This document shows positions 16,276-23,293 of a stretch of DNA of 25,230 bases, in pieces. A program made the position numbers and the translations under genes. The number at the start of each line of letters is the position of its first letter. Within the stretch, counting starts at the first letter, position 1. The notes beneath the pieces are model-generated. The model was not told the DNA's origin, ran no database searches, and saw only the letters and a program-made list of their open reading frames with translations. Source of the DNA: Methanobacteriota archaeon (GTDB lineage Archaea > Thermoplasmatota > Poseidoniia > Poseidoniales > Thalassarchaeaceae); NCBI GenBank assembly GCA_002712575.1, contig PATZ01000047.1, positions 29,137-54,366 on the forward strand. The letters run 5' to 3'.

Positions 16276-16751
16276 TCTACATATTCTAATTTCTTACTAG
16301 CCACCCACTCAAGTAGGTCCAAAGCAACTTCGCATGATTCTGAAATAACAGGTTCTGAATCATTAACAAATTTTTCTAGTGTGGTCAAAGCAATTCTATC
16401 TCCTATGGCGCCTAATGCTTCTGCCGCCTCATGTCTAACCATCAAATCTTCATTGACATCTTCCAATCTTTCTATTAAATACGGTACTGCATTATTATCT
16501 TGCATTTGTCCCATAACATAAGCAATTTCATGTTTCAATAATGCTGAATTAGAACTAAAAGCCGCCGCTAATGCTTCTACGGAATCAACTCCTCCAATTC
16601 CTCTGAGGGCAAATAATGCTCTCATCCTTTGAAACATTTTTTCATCCTCATCAACTAATGTATTCCTTAATCTGGATATATCCTTTTCGTTACTTGGAGG
16701 TGCAGGATCAACAGATTCAAAATCACTTATTTCAGGTTTATCTATACTCAT
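16272..16751 (-). CDS. Half-length deoxyhypusine hydroxylase-like HEAT-repeat protein
   Basis: This 159-residue all-helical HEAT protein resembles deoxyhypusine hydroxylase (DOHH), the O2-dependent diiron enzyme that finishes hypusine on eIF5A. The diagnostic pairs are H74-E75 in SALLKHEIAYVMGQMQD and H107-E108 in MVRHEAAEALGAIGD. They are 33 residues apart, the same spacing as each HE pair set in human DOHH as I recall it. MRALFALRGIGG (43-54) and ESCEVALDLLEW (138-149) also match. Residues 13-19 (SVDPAPP) resemble the linker between the two DOHH halves. Full DOHH has four HE motifs; this has two, so a homodimer could form the metal site. The ATG at 16751 is preceded by AGGTGA, which lies over the mqnD 3' end, suggesting coupling to mqnD. 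A GTG three codons upstream is less likely. A generic HEAT/PBS-lyase protein is the fallback call. Confidence 0.82.
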   Translation of the reverse strand: MSIDKPEISDFESVDPAPPSNEKDISRLRNTLVDEDEKMFQRMRALFALRGIGGVDSVEALAAAFSSNSALLKHEIAYVMGQMQDNNAVPYLIERLEDVNEDLMVRHEAAEALGAIGDRIALTTLEKFVNDSEPVISESCEVALDLLEWVASKKLEYVD

Positions 16752-16752
16752 T

Positions 16753-17613
16753 TTATTCACCTGAACCTACAAAAGTTATACTTTTAACATCTAAATCTTC
16801 CCTTATTAAGCCTATTTCTATGCCCTGTCTAAGAAATTCACGTATTGCTTCTCTGCCTTCATTGCCGTAATCTATAGTTCTTTTATTTACATACATTTGT
16901 ACGAATTTTTTATTTGTTTCATCGTCTATACCTCTGCCCCATTTTTGGGCAAATTTCAAAGAAGACTCAGGATTTTCTATAGACCATATTATACTATTTT
17001 TGACATCTTCCGTTATTTTTTCACACTCTTCAATTCCTAAATCCTTCCTAACAACATTACCACCTAACGGCAACGGTAAACCAGTCTTTTTATTCCACCA
17101 AATACCTAAATCTTGTATTAGGTGAACTCCTTCATCTTCCCAAGTAACTTGACCTTCATGAATTATAAGCCCAACTTCGTATTCGCCACTCAGTACTCCT
17201 GGCATTATTTCATCAAATGGTACAATTTCAAAATCAATTTCCCCCCATGCTAGTCTTAATGCTAAATATGCACTAGTACCTAAACCAGGTATAGCTATCT
17301 TCTTCTTCTTTGCTTCCTCTATAGATATCATTTCTTTAGATATCAGCATCGGGCCATAGCCTTCTCCCATGGAAGCACCGCAGTTCATGAGATGATATCT
17401 ATCAGAAATAAGCGGAAATGAATGGATACTGACTGCCGAAACTTCATATTCACCTCTTTGAGCATGTTTGTTTAATGTCTCTATATCTAAAAGTACGTGT
17501 TCATATTTTCTATTGTCTGTTTCCATGTTACCTTTAGTTAGAGCATAGAACATGAAAGCATCATCCGGATCTGGAGAGTGACCAATTCTGTATTGTACTT
17601 CATTATCAGCCAT
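16753..17613 (-). CDS. mqnD: 1,4-dihydroxy-6-naphthoate synthase (MqnD)
   Basis: MqnD converts cyclic de-hypoxanthine futalosine to 1,4-dihydroxy-6-naphthoate. The 286-residue protein opens with IGHSPDPDDAFMFYAL (10-25), the form of the family's SPxxDD signature. VSAVSIHSFPLI, NCGASMGEGYGPMLIS (77-92), IPGLGTSAYLALRLAWG, and VGLIIHEGQVTW with H152 at the catalytic position follow. It is encoded opposite mqnEA, with its start at ATG 17613 next to an 89-base divergent region. The downstream DOHH-like gene begins one base after its stop. Confidence 0.9.
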   Translation of the reverse strand: MADNEVQYRIGHSPDPDDAFMFYALTKGNMETDNRKYEHVLLDIETLNKHAQRGEYEVSAVSIHSFPLISDRYHLMNCGASMGEGYGPMLISKEMISIEEAKKKKIAIPGLGTSAYLALRLAWGEIDFEIVPFDEIMPGVLSGEYEVGLIIHEGQVTWEDEGVHLIQDLGIWWNKKTGLPLPLGGNVVRKDLGIEECEKITEDVKNSIIWSIENPESSLKFAQKWGRGIDDETNKKFVQMYVNKRTIDYGNEGREAIREFLRQGIEIGLIREDLDVKSITFVGSGE

Positions 17614-17673
17614 ATACTTCGCGTTTAGTTATAGATTATGAACATGTGTAATATACGATATATTTTAGCAAGG

Positions 17674-17680
17674 ATAAATA
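17674..17680 (+). promoter_or_regulatory. Probable TATA box for the 64-residue protein gene
   Basis: ATAAATA is centred about 26 bases upstream of ATG 17703, the spacing expected for a leaderless archaeal transcript. A second AT-rich block at about 17650-17665 may serve the divergent mqnD gene. Confidence 0.4.
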
Positions 17681-17702
17681 ATGATTACTTCTTGCCAATT
17701 AT

Positions 17703-17897
17703 ATGCCAGACGCAAATAAATTGTCTACTGCCACTGGACAGTTAGGACCAATATGTGCAATTACCGGAAAACCTCTTACCTTTGCTGAGGCAATTGTCTT
17801 AGATGACAAATTCGTCTCATATGAAGCATATGTAGAATTTACAGGTGCAGAATCCTCTACGGAAGGCAAAGAATCCGCCGGTTTATTATTAAAATAA
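17703..17897 (+). CDS. Small protein of unknown function
   Basis: This is a 64-residue open frame starting at the ATG directly downstream of a well-spaced TATA-like box, 37 bases before the PriS gene. The central part ICAITGKPLTFAEAIVLDD and KFVSYEAYVEF has a compact alternating pattern that looks like a small folded domain. There is a single Cys, so it is not a zinc ribbon. No transmembrane segment or signal is seen. I do not recognise a family; position suggests cotranscription with priS. Confidence 0.6.
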   Translation: MPDANKLSTATGQLGPICAITGKPLTFAEAIVLDDKFVSYEAYVEFTGAESSTEGKESAGLLLK

Positions 17898-17934
17898 TTG
17901 AAAACTTAATTCCCTACTATCCCTTGTGACACAT

Positions 17935-19155
17935 ATGGCTGAAGGATGGAGTAGGCATGCACTCAGATTTTCTGACTATTATGCATCTCTAAATCAACAT
18001 AAACTTTGGACTCCTCCAAGACTTAAATCAAGAGAATGGATGTTTATTCCATGGGGTAGTAGGCCACCTGACAGACATCGAGGTTTCTTAGATAAACCAG
18101 AACTTTTGAAATATTTACAATCCCGTGCTCCTCATTCTTGTTTTCATAGCACTGCATATTACAGATTCCCTTCAAAGAGAAAAATGTTAGATAAAGAATG
18201 GTTAGGTGCCGATTTAATATTTGACTTAGATGGAGATCATCTGCCTGGAGTTTCCGATCGAGATTTTCCTACAATGATTAACCTTATCCAAGAACAAGCA
18301 TGGAATTTGTGGGAAGATTTTTTACAACCTGAATTCGGTTTTAGAGAGGAGTATATTCAAACATCTTTTTCTGGTCACAGGGGTTTTCATATACATGTTA
18401 GAGATCCTAAATTGTTTCATCTTGATTCTAATGCTAGAAGGGAATTAGTTAATCATATTAGAGGTGAAGGGATTGACGTAAGAACAACTCTTGCTGGACC
18501 TGATAGTCGATGGAAAAATAGAGTAGAAAATGGCATACAAACTGTAGTAGAGAAATTAATCAATATTTCAAATGAAAAGTCAAAGAATAAAGAGTTGATA
18601 GATAATTTTACTAATATTTTAGTATCTAGAAATAATTTTTCAGATAATAAATTAAAAAGTTTTACGTCAAAAACTATCAGAAAAAAGATTTTACAACTTG
18701 CAGATTTATCAGCAGATGGAAATCGTATTAATAGACTAAATAATGATAGTAGTCTACTAGTTTTTGGTGAAGGACTAACCCCATTATTTTGGGAACTTGT
18801 TAAAGGAGACTCATCAGTTATATTGGGTAATGCTGGAGAAACAGATGAAGCTGTAACTGTTGATGTTAAGAGAGTAATTAGGCATGTTGGAAGCTTACAT
18901 GGTAAATGTGGGCTTAGAGTTACAGATTTTCCTCTTAAAAGACTAAATCCATACTACTCTAAAAAATTCGATCCACTTTCAGAAACTATTGTATTCAAAG
19001 GTGAAAAAAAGACAAAATTAAAATTTATAGTTGATGATGCTACGGCATCTCTGAATGGTGTCGAAATCAATGGAAGTAAAGGAGAGATCGCAGAAGTTAA
19101 CGAATCTCTCTCAATGTTCCTGACTTTGAAAGGTTGGGCTGAAGTTGTACGCTAA
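17935..19155 (+). CDS. priS: DNA primase small (catalytic) subunit PriS
   Basis: PriS makes RNA primers for replication together with PriL, which is not in this window. The 406-residue protein has the archaeo-eukaryotic primase features: FHSTAYYRFP, then WLGADLIFDLDGDHL with the catalytic DxD (FDLDGD), then SFSGHRGFHIHVRD with the nucleotide-binding SxH-type motif, and ARRELVNHIRGEGID. The late RHVGSLHGKCGLRV block (about residues 315-328) is also typical of PriS. The start chosen is ATG 17935; GTG 17926 is possible. The next gene, an EF-hand protein, starts about 70 bases downstream. Confidence 0.93.
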   Translation: MAEGWSRHALRFSDYYASLNQHKLWTPPRLKSREWMFIPWGSRPPDRHRGFLDKPELLKYLQSRAPHSCFHSTAYYRFPSKRKMLDKEWLGADLIFDLDGDHLPGVSDRDFPTMINLIQEQAWNLWEDFLQPEFGFREEYIQTSFSGHRGFHIHVRDPKLFHLDSNARRELVNHIRGEGIDVRTTLAGPDSRWKNRVENGIQTVVEKLINISNEKSKNKELIDNFTNILVSRNNFSDNKLKSFTSKTIRKKILQLADLSADGNRINRLNNDSSLLVFGEGLTPLFWELVKGDSSVILGNAGETDEAVTVDVKRVIRHVGSLHGKCGLRVTDFPLKRLNPYYSKKFDPLSETIVFKGEKKTKLKFIVDDATASLNGVEINGSKGEIAEVNESLSMFLTLKGWAEVVR

Positions 19156-19226
19156 TTTTGCTGTTATTCAACTCATACTCGGAGAACCTTCAATAATGCA
19201 CATTTGTACAGGTAGACGTGGGGCCA

Positions 19227-20153
19227 ATGTCTGGAGACGAAGATATTGAAGAACAAATGAAGAATTTTACGTTTCCTCCATTGCCTCCAGGTATATCAAT
19301 GCCCCCTCCTCCACCACCAACATTTCCAGACAATCAAATTGATGAAACGTTAGATTTAGTAGATCAAAGTCTTTTGGATGTGGCCGATGCTTTAGGTACA
19401 ACTACACATCAACAAACAAATACAGATTTTAAGACAGTATGGGCGAAAAGGAAAGCTACAGATCCATCAGTAAGAATTGAGAACCGTCAAAGTATGTATG
19501 GCCATATTGATCGATTAGCCAAAGGAGAAGTCGGAACATTATTGGATAGATTTCAAGACAGATTTGGCTCAGAGTTAGATAAAGAAATTATAGTATTGAG
19601 GAAAAAACAACAACAAGAAATGCGCTCAATAAAACCTACCGTAGAGCTAATTTCAGTTCCCGACAAAGACGAGTCAATGAATTTTAATGAATTTCTTGAA
19701 TCTATGAATGATTCCGATTTTATTGCAAAAGTTTCAGAGGTTACCAATATTTCTTCTGAAAAACTTACCAATTTTAGTAAATCTGAATTAAGAAAATTCT
19801 TTACAGCTGCTGATAAAGATAATTCAGGTACAGTTGATTTTAATGAGTTCGTTGAAGCAGTATTAGAACTTGACACCTCCAAAGATGAATTTGTAACTTT
19901 TTTTAATATAGTAAATAATCTTCTAGGTGATGCCCCAGAGGAATTCATAAATAATTTCATAGCTTCAGAAAACTTTGCCTTATTTGAAAAGGTTGGTAAA
20001 GATTCAGTATCTTCGACAAACGATGAAAGAAGTCAATTCTTTCAAATGATAAATAACGTCCTTGGAGATCTTCCAGAAGATACAATAAATGATTTTGTTA
20101 ATTCTCCTGATTTTGAGATATTCTCTAGAATGGGTGAATTATACGGTGAGTGA
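19227..20153 (+). CDS. EF-hand protein with proline-rich N-terminus and tandem C-terminal repeats
   Basis: This is a 308-residue acidic soluble protein. Residues about 17-36 are proline-rich (PPLPP, six consecutive prolines). The middle is charged and probably coiled (LDKEIIVLRKKQQQEMRS). A canonical EF-hand loop DKDNSGTVDFNE spans residues 196-207, with Ca-ligand positions 1, 3, 5, 9 and 12 filled. Two tandem repeats follow at about 225-257 and 271-303, each of the form FFxxxNNxLGDxPExxINxF, about 16 of 33 positions identical. The start is ATG 19227; GTG 19218 is possible. The gene ends 5 bases before the start of a membrane-protein gene, whose Shine-Dalgarno sequence lies inside this frame, so the two are coupled. 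Function is unknown; calcium-responsive scaffolding is a guess. Confidence 0.8.
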   Translation: MSGDEDIEEQMKNFTFPPLPPGISMPPPPPPTFPDNQIDETLDLVDQSLLDVADALGTTTHQQTNTDFKTVWAKRKATDPSVRIENRQSMYGHIDRLAKGEVGTLLDRFQDRFGSELDKEIIVLRKKQQQEMRSIKPTVELISVPDKDESMNFNEFLESMNDSDFIAKVSEVTNISSEKLTNFSKSELRKFFTAADKDNSGTVDFNEFVEAVLELDTSKDEFVTFFNIVNNLLGDAPEEFINNFIASENFALFEKVGKDSVSSTNDERSQFFQMINNVLGDLPEDTINDFVNSPDFEIFSRMGELYGE

Positions 20154-20158
20154 TTGAT

Positions 20159-20950
20159 ATGGGTTTACTTGAAAAAGCGGAAAAAATTCAAACTGACGAT
20201 AAAGTAGATGTATCTCCAGCACCTGTTACAGCATCAGTAGTTGAGCCAGAACCAGTTAAAGTTGCAAAAAAAAGTAGAAGAGAGAGGAGAGAGAAAAAGC
20301 CGAAAAAAACTCGTCCAGCAAAAGAGAAGAAAATTAGAGCTCCAAAAACTCTACCAGTGGGATTTGAAAATGCCACCAAACTACAAAAAAGAACGAGGAG
20401 GTTCGTAGATTTTGCCGTAAGTTATGGGTGGTCAATACCAATACTTGGATTACAAGGTTTTGGCGGTGGTACTGATACTACTTACTTTATCATTTTAGGT
20501 ATGTTATTAACTATAGGAAATTTGGCTGTATTACCCGCTTATACTAATCGCTCAATAGGAAACTGGGTAAGTAGAACTAGATATGTGAATACTAGAGGGG
20601 AAAATCCACTATGGCCTTACCTTACAATCAAAGGGTTAACAACAACATTTGTTTTGATATCCTCTTTTGCTATCCTAGTAGTAATGAGTGAACTTTCGAT
20701 GGGCGACTCAACTGTAGGGACTATATTCAGAATAATAGGCCTTTTACTAATCCTACCTCCATTAATCGACTACATGATGTATAAAAGACGTGCTAATGGA
20801 TTAGGACTTTGGGATACATTCTTCGGAGGTGTATGGATAGTTAAAACCGGTAAAACAGCTGAAGCAAAAGGTTGGTTAAAGAGATTAGAGTCTCTAGGAG
20901 ATTTTGCAGAATCCAGAGGGTTATTAAAAGAAAAAGAAGATACTGAGTAG
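20159..20950 (+). CDS. Multipass membrane protein with basic N-terminal domain, RDD-like
   Basis: This has 263 residues. The first 35 are acidic/proline-alanine, then 37-60 is very basic (SRRERREKKPKK and similar). A membrane region follows with helices at about 84-100, 108-127, 158-177 and 186-206. The RRFVDFAVSYG opening and GLGLWDTFFGGVWIVKTG near 214-231 are reminiscent of RDD-family proteins, whose function is poorly defined. ATG 20159 is used because GGTGA lies about 8 bases upstream; a GTG at 20150 overlapping the previous stop is possible. Coupled to the EF-hand gene, it could anchor that protein at the membrane; this is inference. Confidence 0.72.
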   Translation: MGLLEKAEKIQTDDKVDVSPAPVTASVVEPEPVKVAKKSRRERREKKPKKTRPAKEKKIRAPKTLPVGFENATKLQKRTRRFVDFAVSYGWSIPILGLQGFGGGTDTTYFIILGMLLTIGNLAVLPAYTNRSIGNWVSRTRYVNTRGENPLWPYLTIKGLTTTFVLISSFAILVVMSELSMGDSTVGTIFRIIGLLLILPPLIDYMMYKRRANGLGLWDTFFGGVWIVKTGKTAEAKGWLKRLESLGDFAESRGLLKEKEDTE

Positions 20951-20993
20951 TTCTAACCGTTAAGACCATTTACTCTTGTAATATCCATTGGTT

Positions 20994-21224
20994 ATGGATA
21001 ATAACTGGAAAGACTCAAGTCTATTTAAGAATCCATTATTCAGGTCATTTGTGTTTTATTCTATCTTTAGAGCAATTTATGGTATTTTTATTCTTATAAC
21101 AACTTGGATCTTTGCCACAAATCCAAATTTTCCTACTTATTTTCCTGTATTATTCTTAATATTCTCTATTTTTTTCTCACGTTATATATTTAAAAAAATA
21201 AAAACTAAGTATAATAATAAATAA
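20994..21224 (+). CDS. Small two-helix membrane protein, unknown function
   Basis: This 76-residue protein is rich in Phe, Ile and Tyr. It has two hydrophobic segments (about 16-41 and 47-66) joined by NPNFPTY, and a Lys/Asn-rich C-terminal tail. No family is recognised. The start is ATG 20994 (a TTG two codons upstream is possible), about 43 bases after the RDD-like gene. Confidence 0.6.
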   Translation: MDNNWKDSSLFKNPLFRSFVFYSIFRAIYGIFILITTWIFATNPNFPTYFPVLFLIFSIFFSRYIFKKIKTKYNNK

Positions 21225-21232
21225 AATTATAT
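21224..21232 (+). promoter_or_regulatory. Possible TATA box for the cupin gene
   Basis: AAATTATAT lies about 45 bases before ATG 21275. A start about 25 bases downstream would leave a leader of roughly 20 bases that contains the strong AAGGTGA Shine-Dalgarno sequence. Confidence 0.35.
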
Positions 21233-21274
21233 CTACCAAACTTCCACATATCAACATCATAAAGGTGAATTGTA

Positions 21275-21634
21275 ATGGAAAAAATTAATTTAAAACAAAA
21301 ATTTTCAAATTTATTTGAATATTGGTCTCCTAGAGTAATTTCTGAAATGAATGATTATCAAATAAAAATTGTCAAAATAAAAGGGGATTTCATATGGCAT
21401 CATCACGAAAAAACTGATGAGCTTTTTTATGTAATAGAAGGTAGATTGTGTATTCATTTTAGTGATTCGACAGTTGTGTTAGATAAAGGAGATTTATTCG
21501 TCGTTCCTAAAGGAGTAGATCATATGCCATCAGCCGAATCTGAATGTCTCGTTATGTTGATAGAACCCAAAGGGACTAAAAATACAGGTAATAGAGATAG
21601 TGACTTATCTTCAGATAATGATATTTGGATATGA
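21275..21634 (+). CDS. Cupin-domain protein
   Basis: This is a 119-residue single-domain cupin. Motif 1 has H42-x-H44, E49 and G56 in WHHHEKTDELFYVIEGRL. Motif 2 is GDLFVVPKGVDHMP with H83. These residues normally hold one divalent metal. It resembles the mannose-6-phosphate-isomerase-like small cupins often annotated without a known substrate. AAGGTGA upstream of the ATG is the clearest ribosome-binding site in the window. It lies 45 bases before the AlkB-type gene, so cotranscription is possible, but no role in that pathway can be claimed. Confidence 0.85.
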   Translation: MEKINLKQKFSNLFEYWSPRVISEMNDYQIKIVKIKGDFIWHHHEKTDELFYVIEGRLCIHFSDSTVVLDKGDLFVVPKGVDHMPSAESECLVMLIEPKGTKNTGNRDSDLSSDNDIWI

Positions 21635-21679
21635 TATAATCAACATAACTGCTAAGTCATTTGATACTTTCGCGAAGCC

Positions 21680-22702
21680 ATGGATGTACATACAGAACTC
21701 AGACCTGAGCCTTGGATTGTTCATCTATTAGGACTAATTAGTCCAATATTAGTAATTATTGGGAATATAGTTGGAGGAATTTTCACATCTATGGGAGTTA
21801 TCTTTATATGGATTATTTGTCCATTTTTAGATATTCTTTTAGGTAAATCTTCACAACCTCGTCCCCCAAGAGAATCAGGGTTACCCTTTGAAATTCTTCT
21901 ATGGGTACATGGAATAATGCATATAGTAGTCATAGGTACATTTTTTTATTTTTCAAGTCAACAATCTGAAATAAATAGATGGTTAATAACAGCTTCATTA
22001 TCTACTGGATTAGTTTCAGGTGCATCTGCCATAGTAACAGCGCATGAATTGGGCCATAAGAAACCTAAGAGTTCGGGATGGTTTCTTGCTCGTTTCCTAC
22101 TTTTTAGTGTACATTATCCTCATTTCACTACCGAACATAATCATAACCATCATAAATGGGTTGCAACAGAAAAGGATTCTGCGAGTGCAAAAGAAGAAGA
22201 AAATCTCTGGATGTTTTGGTTGCATACAATACCAGGCCAATTTATCTCCTCAGTAAATGTGCACCAACGTAAAGGTAGATATGGATTAAATAATCCATCA
22301 TATCAGGGTTTGTTCTTGCAAATTTTCATAACTTTGTTATTATACTTCTCGTTTTCAAACGGCTCTAGTATTGTTTTCGGTTGGTTCTTAGCATCCATTA
22401 TTGCTATACTGACATTAGAATATGTCAATTACATCAGACATTGGGGTTTAAGAAGGCAAATTGATGAACGTCAAACACAAATGCATTCATGGAATACCGA
22501 AGCGCGTTGGTCTCGGTGGTCATTACTTGAATTAACTCGTCATTCTGATCACCATTTAAAGGCCAGTACTCCATTTTGGAAATTACAGCCACATCCAGAT
22601 GCTCCGGAATTACCTGCCGGATATTATGCCTGTTGGTGGCCTTGTTTGATACCTCCATTATGGAGGAAATTGGCCTCTCCTCGCCTGCCCAATAAATCCT
22701 AA
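21680..22702 (+). CDS. alkB: AlkB-type integral-membrane monooxygenase (alkane 1-monooxygenase family)
   Basis: These enzymes hydroxylate terminal methyl groups of alkanes or related chains with a diiron centre, O2 and electrons from rubredoxin. The 340-residue protein shows the full family His-box set: HELGHK (122-127), EHNHNHH (152-158) followed by VATEKDSASA, the NYIRHWGL box (250-257) and LTRHSDHH (285-292). The C-terminal IPPLWRKLASPR also matches. Hydrophobic helices lie at about 12-32, 37-54, 72-91, 103-120, 212-226 and 230-248. It is shorter than bacterial AlkB of about 400 residues. The spacing and the HSDHH box favour AlkB/XylM over fatty-acid desaturases, but the substrate is unproven. 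No rubredoxin gene is in the window. Confidence 0.87.
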   Translation: MDVHTELRPEPWIVHLLGLISPILVIIGNIVGGIFTSMGVIFIWIICPFLDILLGKSSQPRPPRESGLPFEILLWVHGIMHIVVIGTFFYFSSQQSEINRWLITASLSTGLVSGASAIVTAHELGHKKPKSSGWFLARFLLFSVHYPHFTTEHNHNHHKWVATEKDSASAKEEENLWMFWLHTIPGQFISSVNVHQRKGRYGLNNPSYQGLFLQIFITLLLYFSFSNGSSIVFGWFLASIIAILTLEYVNYIRHWGLRRQIDERQTQMHSWNTEARWSRWSLLELTRHSDHHLKASTPFWKLQPHPDAPELPAGYYACWWPCLIPPLWRKLASPRLPNKS

Positions 22703-22724
22703 TTTTTATTCAATAATATTTTCA

Positions 22725-22734
22725 GTTATATCTA
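22725..22734 (+). promoter_or_regulatory. Probable TATA box, leaderless arrangement
   Basis: GTTATATCTA is centred about 26 bases before ATG 22755, the spacing expected for a leaderless transcript. No Shine-Dalgarno sequence is present before that ATG, which agrees. Confidence 0.4.
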
Positions 22735-22754
22735 TATGTAATCAACGACTCAAT

Positions 22755-23003
22755 ATGTCTGGTATTAGAATGGATATTACGATGATGGGAGCATATTTAG
22801 GTATGGTTTTAGTTTTAGTTGCTTTCTCTTCTGAATCTAGAGGGATTGTGTCAAGTCGTTCGTTGACATACCTTGTACTAATGTTAATAGGTGAATCATT
22901 ACTTACTGTAAGAGCGTATATTACTGGAGAATGGCCGTTTGCAGTATTAGGAGGTATTTGGGCATTTTTTGCGGCTTATTCAATATTAAAACCTCCAGAA
23001 TAA
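22755..23003 (+). CDS. Small three-helix membrane protein
   Basis: This has 82 residues with hydrophobic segments at about 10-26, 37-55 and 60-78. The pattern (AYLGMVLVLVAF, SLTYLVLMLIGESLL, AVLGGIWAFFAAYSILK) is reminiscent of the small CBU_0592-like membrane family, but this is a weak recognition. The start is ATG 22755, placed just downstream of a well-spaced TATA-like element. Confidence 0.65.
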   Translation: MSGIRMDITMMGAYLGMVLVLVAFSSESRGIVSSRSLTYLVLMLIGESLLTVRAYITGEWPFAVLGGIWAFFAAYSILKPPE

Positions 23004-23023
23004 TAAGATATATTAAACAGTCA

Positions 23024-23033
23024 TTAATATATC
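23024..23033 (+). promoter_or_regulatory. Probable TATA box, leaderless arrangement
   Basis: TTAATATATC is centred about 25 bases before ATG 23053, with no Shine-Dalgarno sequence between. This mirrors the arrangement at 22725. Confidence 0.4.
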
Positions 23034-23052
23034 AAGTATAATACCTAATGTT

Positions 23053-23286
23053 ATGGAGAGGAAATGTAACATAGATGCTAAAGGTAAATTATTTCGTTTT
23101 ACAATTGGTTTGTTCTCCGTCTTTTCTGGTATCATTATAATTTCATTGTTTAATCTGAATATGTTCATTTCGGAAGAAATATTAATCATGGGGGTATTCT
23201 CTATCATAGGAGGACTATTTGCTATTTGGGAGGCTAGAGAAGGTTGGTGTATAGTGAGAGCAATTGGTATTAGAACACCATTTTAA
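23053..23286 (+). CDS. Small two-helix membrane protein, DUF2892-like
   Basis: This has 77 residues. The opening CNIDAKGKLFRFTIGLF, two hydrophobic helices (about 14-33 and 42-59) and the ending AREGWCIVRAIGIRTPF resemble the small DUF2892/YgaP-tail-like membrane proteins. Function is unknown. Its own TATA-like box suggests independent leaderless transcription. It converges with the CNNM gene, leaving 7 bases between the stops. Confidence 0.68.
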   Translation: MERKCNIDAKGKLFRFTIGLFSVFSGIIIISLFNLNMFISEEILIMGVFSIIGGLFAIWEAREGWCIVRAIGIRTPF

Positions 23287-23293
23287 GATACAA

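Noticed and set aside
16272..16751. Generic HEAT-repeat / phycobilin-lyase-like protein
   Set aside because: The paired HE motifs with 33-residue spacing, MVRHEAAEALGAIGD and the VDPAPP segment are specific to the deoxyhypusine hydroxylase family rather than to HEAT repeats in general; kept only as fallback.
21680..22702. Membrane fatty-acid desaturase
   Set aside because: The His-box order and the HSDHH box with NYxxHxGL favour AlkB-type monooxygenases.
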